Source: Equibacterium sp963662035 (GTDB lineage: Bacteria > Bacteroidota > Bacteroidia > Bacteroidales > UBA932). From it: 64,000 bases of DNA. A model generated the notes under the pieces. It searched no databases and was not told the origin of the DNA. It saw only the letters and a program-made list of their open reading frames with translations. Where the stretch lies: NCBI GenBank assembly GCA_963662035.1, contig CAVLDO010000006.1, positions 1 to 64,000 on the forward strand, written 5' to 3'. The stretch's first letter is position 1. Each line of letters opens with the position of its first letter. The position numbers were made by a program, and so were the translations under genes. Below, piece by piece: positions 7,539-16,398 of this stretch.

Positions 7539-9113
7539 ATGACAGAAAAAATACTAATTCTCGACTTCGGCTCGCAGGTGACGCAGCTCATAGGACGCCG
7601 GGTTAGAGAACTCAATGTTTATTGCGAAATCCACCCCTTCAACAAAATGCCCGAAATAGGCGACGACGTGCGCGGAGTGATTCTCTCCGGCAGTCCCGCC
7701 TCGGTGCGCGACGCCGGTGCCCCCAAAATCGACTTGAGCGGCATCAAGGGACGCCTGCCGCTGCTGGGCATCTGCTACGGGGCGCAGTATCTCGCGCAGA
7801 ACTACGGCGGCGAAGTGATGAACTCCGGCAGCCGCGAATACGGCCGCGCCCGCCTGAACATCATCGGCGGCGGCTCCCCCCTGCTCAATGGGGTCAAGAA
7901 CCATTCGCAGGTATGGATGTCGCACGGCGACACTATCACCCGTCTGCCCGGGGGGGCCGAGGTCATCGGCTCCACGGAAGATGTAGAGAACGCCGCCTAC
8001 CGCTTTGCGGGCGAGGATACCTATGCCGTGCAGTTCCACCCGGAGGTATTCCACAGCGAAGAGGGGCCCAAGATTCTCGAAAACTTCGTGAAGGGCATCT
8101 GCCGCTGCAGCGGCGACTGGACCCCCGAGAGTTTCATCGACTCCACCGTGGCCTCGCTAAAGCAGACCATCGGCGACGGGCACGTGATACTCGGCCTCTC
8201 GGGCGGCGTGGACTCCACAGTGGCTGCGGTGCTGATGCACAGGGCCATCGGCGACAGGCTGCACTGCATTTTCGTGGACAACGGCCTGCTGCGCAAAAAC
8301 GAATTCCGCGATGTGCTGGAGTCATATAAGGATATGGGGCTCAACGTGGCGGGGGTGAATGCCGGCGAGCGCTTCCTGGGCGAACTTGCCGGAGTCACCG
8401 ACCCCGAGCGCAAGCGCAAGATAATAGGTGCCGCCTTTGTGGATGTCTTTAACGCCGAGGCACAGAAAATAACTGGCGCCGGCTTCCTGGGTCAGGGCAC
8501 CATCTATCCCGATGTGATAGAGTCCTGCTCGGTGAACGGCCCTTCGGCCAAAATCAAGTCGCACCACAATGTGGGAGGGCTGCCGGAGAAGATGCATCTC
8601 AAAATTGTGGAGCCGCTGCGCAGTCTCTTCAAAGACGAAGTGCGCAATGTGGGCCGCGCCCTGGGCATCAAGGAGGAGCTGGTAAACCGCCACCCCTTCC
8701 CCGGCCCGTCGCTTGCCATCAGGCTGCTGGGCGACATCACAAAAGAGAAACTGGACATTCTGCGCGAGGCCGACGACATTTTCATCCGCTCGCTGCGCGC
8801 CTACAAGTGCGACCTCCCTTCTGCCAGCGAACCCCGCCGGCGCGCCGCCAATCTCTACGAGGCCATCTGGCAGGCCGGGGCGATTCTGCTGCCGGTCAAG
8901 AGTGTGGGGGTGATGGGCGACGAACGCACCTATGAATACACCATAGCCCTAAGGGCGGTGGTATCCACCGACGGGATGACCGCCGACTGGTTCCCCCTCC
9001 CCTACGACTTTATGGCGAAAGTCTCCAACGACATTATAAACAAAGTGCGCGGGGTCAACCGCGTATGTTACGACATCTCCTCCAAACCGCCGGCAACCAT
9101 CGAATGGGAATAG
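7539..9113 (+). CDS. guaA: GMP synthase (glutamine-hydrolysing)
   Basis: This 524-residue two-domain enzyme converts XMP to GMP using ATP and glutamine-derived ammonia. The class I glutamine amidotransferase domain (about 1-195) has the nucleophile C79 in GICYGAQ and the triad region AVQFHPEV. The ATP-pyrophosphatase domain has the PP-loop SGGVDST (221-227), and the dimerisation domain ends in PPATIEWE, the standard GuaA C-terminus. A TonB-dependent receptor gene starts only 25 nt after the stop, so read-through into it is likely. Confidence 0.98.
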   Translation: MTEKILILDFGSQVTQLIGRRVRELNVYCEIHPFNKMPEIGDDVRGVILSGSPASVRDAGAPKIDLSGIKGRLPLLGICYGAQYLAQNYGGEVMNSGSREYGRARLNIIGGGSPLLNGVKNHSQVWMSHGDTITRLPGGAEVIGSTEDVENAAYRFAGEDTYAVQFHPEVFHSEEGPKILENFVKGICRCSGDWTPESFIDSTVASLKQTIGDGHVILGLSGGVDSTVAAVLMHRAIGDRLHCIFVDNGLLRKNEFRDVLESYKDMGLNVAGVNAGERFLGELAGVTDPERKRKIIGAAFVDVFNAEAQKITGAGFLGQGTIYPDVIESCSVNGPSAKIKSHHNVGGLPEKMHLKIVEPLRSLFKDEVRNVGRALGIKEELVNRHPFPGPSLAIRLLGDITKEKLDILREADDIFIRSLRAYKCDLPSASEPRRRAANLYEAIWQAGAILLPVKSVGVMGDERTYEYTIALRAVVSTDGMTADWFPLPYDFMAKVSNDIINKVRGVNRVCYDISSKPPATIEWE

Positions 9114-9138
9114 CCGCTGGTGCACAGAGCGCTCCGGA

Positions 9139-11067
9139 ATGAAAAGACTTACAATCCTCAATACAGTGTCGGCACTATTGATAGCCGGCACTGCCTCTTT
9201 TGCGCAGACCCCAGAAGGGGCCGTCACGCAATTCGACACCATAGATTCGGTGGCCGTCACGGCCGCCAGGGTGCCGGTGGCGATGCACTCCAGCGCCCGC
9301 ATCGTGACGCTGCTGGACAGCACCGCCATAGCATCCACCCCTGCGGAGAATATCAACGACCTGCTCAAGTATGCCCTCGGTGTGGATGTGCGCCAGCGCG
9401 GGGCGATGGGTATGCAGACCGACATCAGTATGCGAGGCGGTACCTACAACCAGATTGCGGTGCTGCTGGACGGCATCAACATCACCGACCCGCAGACGGG
9501 GCACAATTCGGCCGACTTCCCGGTGAATCTGTGCGACATAGACCACATAGAGGTGCTTGAGGGGCCGGCATCGCGCGTCTATGGCACCTCGTCGCTGGTG
9601 GGGGCCATCAACATCGTCACCAAAAAGGAGTCCGACAGCACCGCAGCCCTCAATCTGGAGGGGGGCTCGTTCGGCTACGCCAACGCCAACGCCTCGCTTG
9701 CCCTTACCGGCAAAAGGGGGATGTTCAATATGTTCTCGGCCGGATATCAGCGCAGCGACGGCTTCAACCGAAGCGCCGAAGGGGGTCTTAACAGCGACTA
9801 CGGCGCCTTCAAGGCCTTCTGGCACGGCAGCGCCGAGGCCGGATGCAGCACCCTGCAATATCAGGCGGGGGTCAGCGGCAAGGACTTCGGCTCCAGCACC
9901 TTCTATTCCACCAGGTTCGACAATCAGTTCGAGCACACGCTCAAGACATTCGCCTCCGTGAAGGCGGTGGGGCACGGGCCGCTGCACTTTACCCCGGCCA
10001 TCTACTGGAACCGCTCGCAAGACCGCTTTGAGCTGATTCGCGGCAGCAGCGACCTCTACCCTTTCAATCACCACATCACCAACACGGCGGGGCTGAACCT
10101 CGGGCTACGCGCCGACTCTCCCCTGGGGCGCACCGCATTCGGCCTTGAGAGCCGCTACGAGGGAATCCGCAGCACCAATCTGGGAGAGGCGCTGGAAAGC
10201 CCTCGCGGAGTGTATGTGTGCGGCACCTCCCGCGCCGCCTTCAACCTCTATCTGGAACACAACGTCTCTCTGGGACCCTTATGTGTTTCGGCCGGGGTCA
10301 CAGGCGTTTACAACACAGGCAGCAGCGAGGGGTTCCGGCTCTACCCGGGGGCCGATGTCAGCTTCCGGATCATCGACGCCCTGCGGCTCTACGCCTCATA
10401 CAACACCTCCTACAGAATGCCGACCTTCACCGAACTCTACTATTCCGTGGGCGGACACAAGGCCGACCCCAACCTGAAGGCGGAGAAGCTGCGCAGCCTG
10501 GAGGGGGGGCTGAAGTTTCTCGGGCGCGGGGTGCGCGCCGTGGCGACCGTATATTACAACCGGGGCTACGATATGATCGACTGGATACGCGACATTTCCG
10601 AGGGGGAGGACGCCCCCTGGATGAGCGTGAACCACACCCGGCTGAACACCTTCGGCCAGGAGGTGACGCTGCGGATGAGTTTTCCCGACCTGCTGCGCCG
10701 CAAGGACTTTTTCCTGCGAGGTATCTCGCTGGGTTACAGCCACATCTCGCAAAGCAAAGTGCTGGAAGAGAATCTGCGCAGTATGTATTCTATGGAATAT
10801 ATCCGCCATAAGTTGGTGATGCAGGCCGACGCGCGCATCTGCCGCAATCTCTCGGCCAACCTCTCCTGCCGCCACATAGACCGCCGCACCGACTCGGATC
10901 TGATAAAGCCCTACACGCTGCTCGATGCCAAGCTTTCGTGGGACAGCCTGCGCCACAGCCTCTATCTCAGGGTCAACAATCTGCTCGACAGGGAGTATTA
11001 CGATTTCGGCGAGATTCCGCAGCCGGGGCTCTGGATTATGGCCGGCGCCACATTCAGGATTTTTTGA
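9139..11067 (+). CDS. TonB-dependent outer-membrane receptor
   Basis: This 642-residue protein has a signal peptide (cleaved near residue 22, TASFA|Q). The TonB-box-like/plug region begins DTIDSVAVTAARVP, and the plug domain runs to about residue 155, with MQTDISMRGGTYNQIAVLLD and HIEVLEGPASRVYGTSSLVG. A 22-strand-type barrel ends in the expected aromatic terminus (FRIF). It lacks the N-terminal carboxypeptidase-like domain of SusC proteins and has no SusD partner, so it is more like siderophore, cobalamin or metal receptors (BtuB-like). It is followed 12 nt later by a membrane polyferredoxin gene. The substrate is unknown; an electron-rich or metal cofactor would fit the neighbours. Confidence 0.9.
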   Translation: MKRLTILNTVSALLIAGTASFAQTPEGAVTQFDTIDSVAVTAARVPVAMHSSARIVTLLDSTAIASTPAENINDLLKYALGVDVRQRGAMGMQTDISMRGGTYNQIAVLLDGINITDPQTGHNSADFPVNLCDIDHIEVLEGPASRVYGTSSLVGAINIVTKKESDSTAALNLEGGSFGYANANASLALTGKRGMFNMFSAGYQRSDGFNRSAEGGLNSDYGAFKAFWHGSAEAGCSTLQYQAGVSGKDFGSSTFYSTRFDNQFEHTLKTFASVKAVGHGPLHFTPAIYWNRSQDRFELIRGSSDLYPFNHHITNTAGLNLGLRADSPLGRTAFGLESRYEGIRSTNLGEALESPRGVYVCGTSRAAFNLYLEHNVSLGPLCVSAGVTGVYNTGSSEGFRLYPGADVSFRIIDALRLYASYNTSYRMPTFTELYYSVGGHKADPNLKAEKLRSLEGGLKFLGRGVRAVATVYYNRGYDMIDWIRDISEGEDAPWMSVNHTRLNTFGQEVTLRMSFPDLLRRKDFFLRGISLGYSHISQSKVLEENLRSMYSMEYIRHKLVMQADARICRNLSANLSCRHIDRRTDSDLIKPYTLLDAKLSWDSLRHSLYLRVNNLLDREYYDFGEIPQPGLWIMAGATFRIF

Positions 11068-11079
11068 TAATTTCGCACT

Positions 11080-12624
11080 ATGTTACGCAAAATACGAATC
11101 CTTCTCGCAGCACTCTGCTTTATCGGCATCACGCTGCTTTTCTGTGACTTTACCGGCATCACCCACGCCTACCTGGGCTATCTGGCCAAGGCGCAGCTGC
11201 TTCCCGCGATTCTGGCGGGCAACGCGGCGGTCATTGCGGCTCTGGTGCTGCTGACCCTCATTTTCGGCAGGGTGTACTGCTCTGTAATCTGCCCGCTGGG
11301 GGTTATGCAGGACATTTTTGCCTGGGCGGGAAGGCGCGGTAAAAAGAAAAACCGCTTCAAATACAGCTGGTCCCCGGCAAAGAATGTGCTGCGGCTGGTG
11401 ATCCTGATTGTGATGATAGCATCCATAGCGCTGGGTTTCAGCGCCCTCACCGCACTGCTGGCCCCCTACAGCGCCTACGGGCGCATCGCATCGCAGTTTC
11501 TGGCCCCGCTCTATGCGCTTGGCAACAATCTGCTGGCAGTCTGGGCCGAGAAGCGCGCCAGCTACGCCTTCTACCCCACCGAAGTCTGGGGCAAGGCGCT
11601 CGGCACCGTGATTGTGGCTGCCGTGACGCTGGCCGCGCTGGCCGTCCTGGCCTGGAAAAACGGGCGCACCTACTGCAACACCGTCTGCCCGGTGGGCACC
11701 GCGCTGGGACTTCTCTCGCAGTTTGCGATGCTGCGCCCGGTTATCGACAAAAGCAAATGCACCGGCTGCCGCCTTTGCGAGCGGGGTTGCAAGGCTGCTT
11801 GCATCAACATAAAGAACAAGACTATAGACCGCAGCCGCTGCATCGCCTGCTTTGACTGCATTTCCAACTGCCGCCAGGGTGCAATAAGCTACAAGTTCAG
11901 CTGGGGGCGCAAGAAAGATGCCGCACTCAAGGGCGCAGATGCTGTCAGTGCCGCCGCTCACAAGGCCGCTGCCGACAGCAGCGCCTGCCCCGCCTCGCAG
12001 GGCAGGCGCGCCTTTATGGCGGGAGCGGCTCTGCTCGGAGCCTCGGCTCTGCACGCCCAGAGCGGCAAGTTGCCCCGTCAGAATGCGCTGACGCTGGCGG
12101 CCAAGAACAATCCCGCCCCCGCGACCCGCATAACGCCGCCCGGGAGCATTTCGCTGCGCAATATGCACAAACGCTGCATCGCCTGCCAGCTTTGCGTGCA
12201 GGCCTGCCCGGGAAATGTGCTTGTGCCCTCGATGAATCCCGAGCGCTTTATGCAGCCGGAGATGCGCTACAACGAGACCTATTGCCGCCCCGAGTGCAAC
12301 GCCTGCAGCAGCGTCTGCCCCGCCGGCGCCATCCGCCCCATCTCGCTTGAGGAGAAATCATCCACGCAGATAGGGCACGCCGAGTGGCTCGGCGAACTCT
12401 GCATCCCCGTCACGGTGGGCGACAAGTGCGACAACTGCGCGCGCCATTGCCCCGCCAGCGCCATAACTATGGTAGATTACATGGTGAGCGAGGGTGTCAC
12501 GGTGCAGGTTCCATCAGTTGACCGCTCCCGCTGCATCGGGTGCGGCGCCTGCCAGGCCCTCTGCCCCGCCCGCCCTAAAAGCGCCATCCGCGTGGAGGGG
12601 CACGAAGTTCACAAACTCATTTAA
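11080..12624 (+). CDS. NapH-NapG-like fused membrane polyferredoxin with internal Tat-like signal
   Basis: The 514-residue protein has two halves. Residues 1-270 resemble NapH/NosR-type quinol dehydrogenases: about four membrane helices, cysteine pairs in VYCSVICPLG and YCNTVCPVG, then two 4Fe-4S motifs from C227 (CTGCRLC) and C254 (CIACFDC). At residue 308 a twin-arginine motif GRRAFMAG followed by a hydrophobic stretch and HAQ looks like an internal Tat signal. After it come four further cluster motifs (C366, C402, C450, C485), like periplasmic NapG. Such proteins pass electrons from quinol to periplasmic reductases. It sits between a receptor gene and a Tat-type ferredoxin-bearing aldo/keto reductase, a plausible electron acceptor. 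Confidence 0.88.
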   Translation: MLRKIRILLAALCFIGITLLFCDFTGITHAYLGYLAKAQLLPAILAGNAAVIAALVLLTLIFGRVYCSVICPLGVMQDIFAWAGRRGKKKNRFKYSWSPAKNVLRLVILIVMIASIALGFSALTALLAPYSAYGRIASQFLAPLYALGNNLLAVWAEKRASYAFYPTEVWGKALGTVIVAAVTLAALAVLAWKNGRTYCNTVCPVGTALGLLSQFAMLRPVIDKSKCTGCRLCERGCKAACINIKNKTIDRSRCIACFDCISNCRQGAISYKFSWGRKKDAALKGADAVSAAAHKAAADSSACPASQGRRAFMAGAALLGASALHAQSGKLPRQNALTLAAKNNPAPATRITPPGSISLRNMHKRCIACQLCVQACPGNVLVPSMNPERFMQPEMRYNETYCRPECNACSSVCPAGAIRPISLEEKSSTQIGHAEWLGELCIPVTVGDKCDNCARHCPASAITMVDYMVSEGVTVQVPSVDRSRCIGCGACQALCPARPKSAIRVEGHEVHKLI

Positions 12625-12637
12625 TCGGCACCCGCTT

Positions 12638-13984
12638 ATGAAAAAGATAGACAGAAGAACCTTTATAAAGGGGGCCGGAGCGGCCTCCGTAACCGCGGCA
12701 CTGGCCTCGCACGGCATAAGTCTGGGGGCCTCGCTCCCCGGCGGCGCAGCAGGCAAGATGGAATATCGCACCGGCGGCAGCGGCGATCGGGTGTCGCTGC
12801 TGGGCTTCGGATGTATGCGTATGCCCACCGTGGACGGCACCTGGAACGGCGAGGTGGACCTCGAGCAGCAGTTCGCCCTTGTGGATTATGCGCTGGCGCA
12901 CGGGGTCAATTATTTTGACACCGCCCCCGTTTATACCGGCGGCCGCAGCGAGGAATATATCGGGCAGGCGCTTTGCCGCCATCCGCGCGAGAAATATTTC
13001 ATTGCCACCAAGCTTTCCAACCTCCGGGGTGATTCTTCATTTGAGTTCGGCAGGAATATGTATCTGAATTCTTTCAAGAATCTCAAGGTGGATTACATAG
13101 ATTATTATCTGCTGCACAACATCGGGAGCAGCATAGAGTCGTTCAACGAACGTTTCATAGATAACGGTCTGCTTGATTTTCTTCTGGAAGAGCGCGCGGC
13201 GGGCCGCATCCGCAATCTGGGATGGTCGTTCCACGGCAATCAGGAGACATTCGACCACATTCTTTCGCTGCACGGGAAGTATCATTGGGATTTCGTGCAG
13301 ATTCAGATGAATTATCTGGACTGGAACCACGCCGGCGGCGGATTCAACATCAATGCTTCTTATCTCTACAGTGAGCTGGCCGCAAGGGATATTCCAATGA
13401 CGATTATGGAGCCTCTGCGCGGCGGGGCGCTGGCCAATGTGCCGGCCAACATCTCGCGCAAGATGCAGGAGCGCCGCCCGGGCGACAGCGCCGCCCGCTG
13501 GGCGTTCCGATTTGCCGGCACCTATCCCCTGATTCTGAGCGTGCTCAGCGGAATGACTTATATGGAGCATCTGCAGGACAATCTGGCCACTTTCACCGGG
13601 TTTGAGCCTTGCAGCGAAGATGAGCTGGATTTTCTGGAGCGTCTGGCCATAGAGATAACCAATTTCCCCACGGTGGGGTGCACGACCTGCAATTATTGTA
13701 TGCCGTGTCCTTACGGCATTGATATCCCGGGGACTTTTTCTCATTACAACAAGTGCGTTAACGAGGAGCAGATGCCGCTTTCATCGGGCGATGCGAATTA
13801 CCGCAAGTTGCGCCGGGCGTTTCTGCTGGGCTATGACCGCAGCGTGCCGGCCCTGCATCAGGCCAGCCACTGCATCGGCTGCGGCCAGTGTCTGGCCAAG
13901 TGCCCGCAGCACATCGACATCCCGGCGCAGATGCGCCGCATCGACCGTTTCTGCGAGACTCTGCGGCAGGGGAAGGAGTTTTAG
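12638..13984 (+). CDS. Exported (Tat-type) aldo/keto reductase with C-terminal 4Fe-4S domain
   Basis: From the ATG at 12638 the protein has 448 residues and starts with a Tat motif (DRRTFIKGAG) plus hydrophobic stretch. A frame extending upstream to 12494 overlaps the previous gene and would bury the signal, so I reject it. The aldo/keto reductase barrel shows FDTAPVYTGGRSEEYIG, IATKLS and YYLLHNIG, supplying the Asp, Tyr, Lys and His positions. The C-terminus carries CTTCNYCMPCPYGID (from 348) and CIGCGQCLAKCPQHID (from 412), ferredoxin motifs found in the Fe-S aldo/keto reductase subfamily. Physiological substrates of that subfamily are mostly unknown. Electron supply from the adjacent polyferredoxin is inferred. 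Confidence 0.88.
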   Translation: MKKIDRRTFIKGAGAASVTAALASHGISLGASLPGGAAGKMEYRTGGSGDRVSLLGFGCMRMPTVDGTWNGEVDLEQQFALVDYALAHGVNYFDTAPVYTGGRSEEYIGQALCRHPREKYFIATKLSNLRGDSSFEFGRNMYLNSFKNLKVDYIDYYLLHNIGSSIESFNERFIDNGLLDFLLEERAAGRIRNLGWSFHGNQETFDHILSLHGKYHWDFVQIQMNYLDWNHAGGGFNINASYLYSELAARDIPMTIMEPLRGGALANVPANISRKMQERRPGDSAARWAFRFAGTYPLILSVLSGMTYMEHLQDNLATFTGFEPCSEDELDFLERLAIEITNFPTVGCTTCNYCMPCPYGIDIPGTFSHYNKCVNEEQMPLSSGDANYRKLRRAFLLGYDRSVPALHQASHCIGCGQCLAKCPQHIDIPAQMRRIDRFCETLRQGKEF

Positions 13985-14042
13985 AGCAATCCGCGCCGCA
14001 GGATCTCTGAAGCGGTCTGCAGTTGCCCTATCGCCGCACCAC

Positions 14043-14086
14043 AAAAACAGAGGATGACCTTTTTTGCGGGTCATCCTCTGTTTTTG
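14043..14086. terminator. Bidirectional terminator between convergent operons
   Basis: AAAAACAGAGGATGACC pairs with GGTCATCCTCTGTTTTT around a short loop, giving a 17-bp stem with A-run and T-run on both sides. It separates the convergent aldo/keto reductase and isomerase genes. The rest of 13985-14102 shows nothing else. Confidence 0.93.
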
Positions 14087-14102
14087 TATATGTGGGCGGG
14101 GG

Positions 14103-15008
14103 CTACGCCTGCTCCCACTGGTTGCGGATTAACTCGAGGGCTGAAGGGACAGTCACGGCGGGATCGCCTATGCTGCCGCACTCAAGGCTGATGTACTTGC
14201 TGTAGCCCATCTCCTTGAGAGCGCGGAATCCGTTGATATAGTTGTCGGCCTCGCCGTCCTCGCCCGGGTTGCAGCGGTGCAGACGGCTTGCGATGTGCAC
14301 GTGCTGCAGATACTGCGCGCCGGCGCTCATCAGGGCAGCATAGTCGCTGGTCTCCTCACTCATATGCCAGAAATCGCCCATACACTTCACGCCCTCGCTT
14401 TTGGCATCGCGGCAGATTGCGGCTGCGGGAGCGACCTGGCGCAGGTAAAAGCACTCGCCCCTGTTCAGCGGCTCAAGAATCACCGTGGTGTTGTTCTTGA
14501 GAGCGAACTCGCCCAAAATGTTGAGTTCGCTGCAGAGGAAATCGTATGTCTCACGATTATTGGGCTTGCAGGGAGTCTGGTGAGAAAAGGCGGGAACCAT
14601 AATCACGCCCACCGAGCCGATGGCGCCGGCGGCCTCGATTATGCGGCGCATAGTGGTGTCGAAAAGCGCCTTCTGCTCCTGGTCTTCGGCCAGAATAAAG
14701 CCCTGGAACCCTGCGCAGAGCGCGGACACCTTGAGGTTGCGTCCCTCGAGAGATTTGGATATGTCGTCGAAGTTTTCCACGAGTTCCCAGCCGCCCGGCT
14801 CGATGCCGGCGACGCCGTTGGCCTCGCAATAGTCGGCCTTGGCGGCATAACCCTCGCCGATGGCCTTGCCGGTCTGCAGCGAAAGCTTCAGCTGCGCACC
14901 TGTGGCGGGCTTAGAAGAGCAGGCGCCAAGAAGAGTGGCGGCAGGAGTTGCGAGAGCCACCGCAGCGGCCCCCGCAAGAGATGTCTTGAAAAATTCCTTT
15001 CTGTTCAT
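14103..15008 (-). CDS. Periplasmic lipoprotein sugar-phosphate-isomerase/epimerase-like (TIM barrel)
   Basis: Starting at the ATG at 15008, this 301-residue protein has an RK-type Tat-like signal (MNRKEFFKTSLAG) and a lipobox LLGAC with Cys30, so it should be an exported lipoprotein. Upstream in-frame codons to 15128 overlap the preceding gene and are not used. The xylose-isomerase-like AP-endonuclease-2 TIM-barrel fold is visible (IEPGGWEL, ILEPLNRGE, GDFWHM, YISLECGS), with conserved Glu/Asp/His metal ligands. Members isomerise or epimerise free sugars or keto-sugars, and some act on 3-keto-glycosides. It is the last gene of the GH78/cytochrome/Gfo operon, 5 nt after the dehydrogenase stop. 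Confidence 0.88.
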   Translation of the reverse strand: MNRKEFFKTSLAGAAAVALATPAATLLGACSSKPATGAQLKLSLQTGKAIGEGYAAKADYCEANGVAGIEPGGWELVENFDDISKSLEGRNLKVSALCAGFQGFILAEDQEQKALFDTTMRRIIEAAGAIGSVGVIMVPAFSHQTPCKPNNRETYDFLCSELNILGEFALKNNTTVILEPLNRGECFYLRQVAPAAAICRDAKSEGVKCMGDFWHMSEETSDYAALMSAGAQYLQHVHIASRLHRCNPGEDGEADNYINGFRALKEMGYSKYISLECGSIGDPAVTVPSALELIRNQWEQA

Positions 15009-15013
15009 AGCCG

Positions 15014-16372
15014 TTAGTTGCCTGGAACGGGAATTACGAGATTCTTGACGCAGTCCAGCTCGCCCAAAGCGAGGGCATCGGGCTCGCAGGGAAGCAGATT
15101 CTGATCCATAGCGACCATTGCATCCCACTCCATCGCCTTGCCGGTGTAGGCGCTCTCGCGGCCCATAATGCCGGCGAGAGTGGAGTTGGCCGTTTCTGTG
15201 GCCTGGTCCAGAGGCTCTCCGCTGCGGACGTGGTTCACAAGATCCACGTGCTCCAGCACGTAAGGATCGCGCACAGCATATTTAGCCATTGCCGCCTCCT
15301 TGTCGTACTGCCAGAGTATGTTGCCGCTATAGTCGCGGATGGCGAAATCCTGTGAAGACCACCAGCCCTTGGCCCCCTGTACGTATTCGTCCACCGTGTC
15401 GGAGCAGCCGTTGATCTGACGGCACATCGAGTGCAGGTGCACGCCGTTGGCAAACTCGAAGTCCACGCTGAAGTTGTCGTACTGGTCGCCGGTGATGCGT
15501 CTCTGACGGGAGCCGAAGCCGGTAGCCTTGACGGGGTGCGCACCGCCCATCATCCACATAAACACGTCGATGTTGTGCACGTGCTGCTCCACGATATGGT
15601 CACCCGAAAGCCAAGTCCAGTTGACCCAGTCGCGGATGTTCCATTCCATATCGCTCCAGCCCTGCTCGCGCTTGCGATACCAAAGCATACCCTGGTTCCA
15701 GTATACGTTGCCGCTGACAATCGGGCCGATCAAACCCTCCTGAATCTTCTGGAAGGACTCCACATATTCGCGCTGGTGATGACGCTGCGTGCCGGTAACT
15801 ACTGCCAGCTTCTTGCTTGCGGCCTGCTTTGCGGCTGCAATCACGGTGCGGTAGCCCTTTGCATCAACTGCCACCGGCTTCTCAAGGAAGCAGTGGACGC
15901 CCTTGCTCACAGCATACTGGAAGTGATAGGGACGGAACACGGGGGGAGTGGTGAGCAGCGCGATATCCACGCCGCTGTCCAAAGCCTTCTTGTAGGAGTC
16001 GAAGCCCACGAAACGCTCCGCATCGGCAAACTCATAGCCGTTGCTCTTGAGGTTTTCCAGGCACTCGTCGATCTTGTCTGCGAAGACATCGGCAAAAGCG
16101 GTGATCTTGATGCCGTTGGCGGCTGCAAGGATGTTGAGCGCCGCACCGGTGCCGCGTCCGCCGCAACCGACCAGCGCAACCTTGAGTTCACGGCCGTCGG
16201 CAGCCTTGTCATCGAGCTTGGGGATATAATATGAACCGGGCTCCCGCAGAGGGGTCTGCTTGCCGGAAGAAGAGCCGCTGCAAGCGGAGAGGAGCGGTGT
16301 GGAGGCCAGAAGGGCCGACCCGCCGATGGCTGCAGTGCAGCCAAAGAAATCACGTCTGGAAATTTTGCTCAT
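15014..16372 (-). CDS. Exported Gfo/Idh/MocA-family oxidoreductase (lipoprotein)
   Basis: From the ATG at 16372 the protein has 452 residues. Its N-terminus combines a twin-arginine motif (SRRDFFG) and a lipobox LLSAC with Cys31. Tat export would carry it folded with bound NAD(P). The Rossmann domain begins VALVGCGGRGTGAALNI, the family EKP motif is in CFLEKPVAVD, and the substrate-binding domain has GDHIVEQHVHNIDVFMWMMG with catalytic-type histidines. It probably oxidises or reduces a sugar at the cell envelope using a tightly bound cofactor, as in glucose-fructose oxidoreductase. It lies between a cytochrome-SUMF1 fusion and a keto-sugar isomerase-like lipoprotein. The substrate is not known. 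Confidence 0.9.
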   Translation of the reverse strand: MSKISRRDFFGCTAAIGGSALLASTPLLSACSGSSSGKQTPLREPGSYYIPKLDDKAADGRELKVALVGCGGRGTGAALNILAAANGIKITAFADVFADKIDECLENLKSNGYEFADAERFVGFDSYKKALDSGVDIALLTTPPVFRPYHFQYAVSKGVHCFLEKPVAVDAKGYRTVIAAAKQAASKKLAVVTGTQRHHQREYVESFQKIQEGLIGPIVSGNVYWNQGMLWYRKREQGWSDMEWNIRDWVNWTWLSGDHIVEQHVHNIDVFMWMMGGAHPVKATGFGSRQRRITGDQYDNFSVDFEFANGVHLHSMCRQINGCSDTVDEYVQGAKGWWSSQDFAIRDYSGNILWQYDKEAAMAKYAVRDPYVLEHVDLVNHVRSGEPLDQATETANSTLAGIMGRESAYTGKAMEWDAMVAMDQNLLPCEPDALALGELDCVKNLVIPVPGN

Positions 16373-16398
16373 AGCTGTTTGATATTTTTTGTAATGAT

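Noticed and set aside
5881..7542. 553-codon plus-strand frame opposite typA
   Set aside because: Antisense of typA; its end also runs into the guaA start region. No protein family features.
12494..12637. N-terminal extension of the aldo/keto reductase
   Set aside because: It overlaps the polyferredoxin coding sequence and would place the Tat motif internally; ATG 12638 is the natural start.
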